Below, piece by piece: positions 5,627-5,945 of a stretch of DNA of 5,945 nucleotides. The position numbers and the translations under genes are program-made. The DNA is taken from positions 1-5,945 of the forward strand of contig JACQTN010000407.1 of NCBI GenBank assembly GCA_016210785.1. Reading direction: 5' to 3'. Positions within the stretch are counted from its first letter, which is position 1. Every line of letters starts with the position of its first letter. Under the pieces are notes generated by a model. The model did no database searches. It was not told the origin of the DNA and saw only the letters and a program-made list of their open reading frames with translations. The stretch comes from Armatimonadota bacterium (GTDB taxonomy: Bacteria; Sysuimicrobiota; Sysuimicrobiia; Sysuimicrobiales; JACQTN01).

Positions 5627-5945
5627 ATGATGACGATGGCCCGCGGCCGGAAGAGAGCGCAAGCGACCGCTGCCCTGGTGGCGGCCTGCGGTCTCGTTTT
5701 GTCCGCCGTCTCGGGGACGGGCCACGGCGCGCCCCCGCGCGTGATGGATGTCAGAGTGGTTGAGACCGAGGGGCGGTTGCACGTCAACGTCGCCCTGAGC
5801 GGTCCGGTCGCCTACACGGTCAGGCAGTGGTCCGCCCCGCCGCAGATTGTGATCGATTTCCCCGGCGCGGTGATCAACGGCGGGCGCACGACGGTGCTCC
5901 CCGTCGGCAGGGGCGTGCTCCTGCGCGTGCGGGCCGGCCAGTTCC
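5627..5945 (+). CDS. Exported AMIN-domain protein (3' end beyond window)
   Basis: The frame starts at ATG 5627 (other in-frame ATGs at 5630 and 5636) and is still open after 106 codons at the window edge. In-frame stop TAG at 5525 excludes a longer N-terminus, and no clear Shine-Dalgarno precedes the start. A signal peptide is visible: RGRKR, then a hydrophobic core from about 12 to 29, ending near GTGHGA. Residues about 38-106 match the AMIN pattern: VMDVRVVETEGRLHVNVALS, then PVAYTVRQWSAPPQIVIDFP and VLLRVRAGQF. AMIN domains bind peptidoglycan and occur at the N-terminus of periplasmic N-acetylmuramoyl-L-alanine amidases (AmiC type), type IV pilus secretins (PilQ) and related envelope proteins. 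Which one this is depends on sequence beyond the window. A cysteine at residue 21 sits in VAACG, but hydrophobic sequence continues after it, so a lipoprotein is less likely. Confidence 0.82.
   Translation, partial: MMTMARGRKRAQATAALVAACGLVLSAVSGTGHGAPPRVMDVRVVETEGRLHVNVALSGPVAYTVRQWSAPPQIVIDFPGAVINGGRTTVLPVGRGVLLRVRAGQF

Noticed and set aside
5627..5700. Lipoprotein signal (VAACG) in the AMIN protein
   Set aside because: The hydrophobic stretch before the cysteine is too short and hydrophobic residues continue after it, which fits an ordinary Sec signal peptide better.

Overview
This window is high-GC bacterial DNA. The + strand genes (RND permease fragment, periplasmic YceI protein, exported AMIN protein) suggest a diderm organism. 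Overall style (GC-rich codon third positions, short spacers, GTG/TTG start candidates) fits an environmental or metagenomic lineage, but I cannot name the phylum from the sequence. I see no rRNA, tRNA, CRISPR array, transposase or phage gene.

Layout. The left part is transcribed leftwards. An NTF2/SnoaL-like protein (1976-2353) is followed 25 nt later by a PA-domain M28 metallopeptidase (580-1950) with all metal-ligand positions intact. A strong terminator-like hairpin overlaps the peptidase stop. A doubtful small ORF (416-583) and a membrane protein with tandem DUF4389 repeats (358 to the left edge, incomplete) follow. The right part is transcribed rightwards. It holds the C-terminal half of an AcrB/HAE1-type RND efflux permease (homology from about 2531 to 3847) with its N-terminal half missing, a SAM-dependent methyltransferase with an N-terminal cysteine cluster (4031-4696), a secreted YceI protein (4778-5524), and the first 106 residues of an exported AMIN-domain protein (5627 to the right edge).

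How they fit together. The NTF2-M28 pair looks like a small operon, but nothing in it reveals a shared pathway. The right-hand genes are mostly envelope functions: a broken inner-membrane pump, a periplasmic isoprenoid-binding-fold protein and a peptidoglycan- or pilus-associated AMIN protein, with a small-molecule methyltransferase between them. The most notable oddity is the abrupt loss of the first ~600 residues of the RND pump at about 2520-2531, directly facing the divergent NTF2 gene. This is either a real deletion or rearrangement or an assembly join. I do not see convincing evidence for an undescribed multi-gene system. The candidates worth following are the RND breakpoint, the cysteine-rich methyltransferase and the exact in-phase repeat inside the DUF4389 gene.
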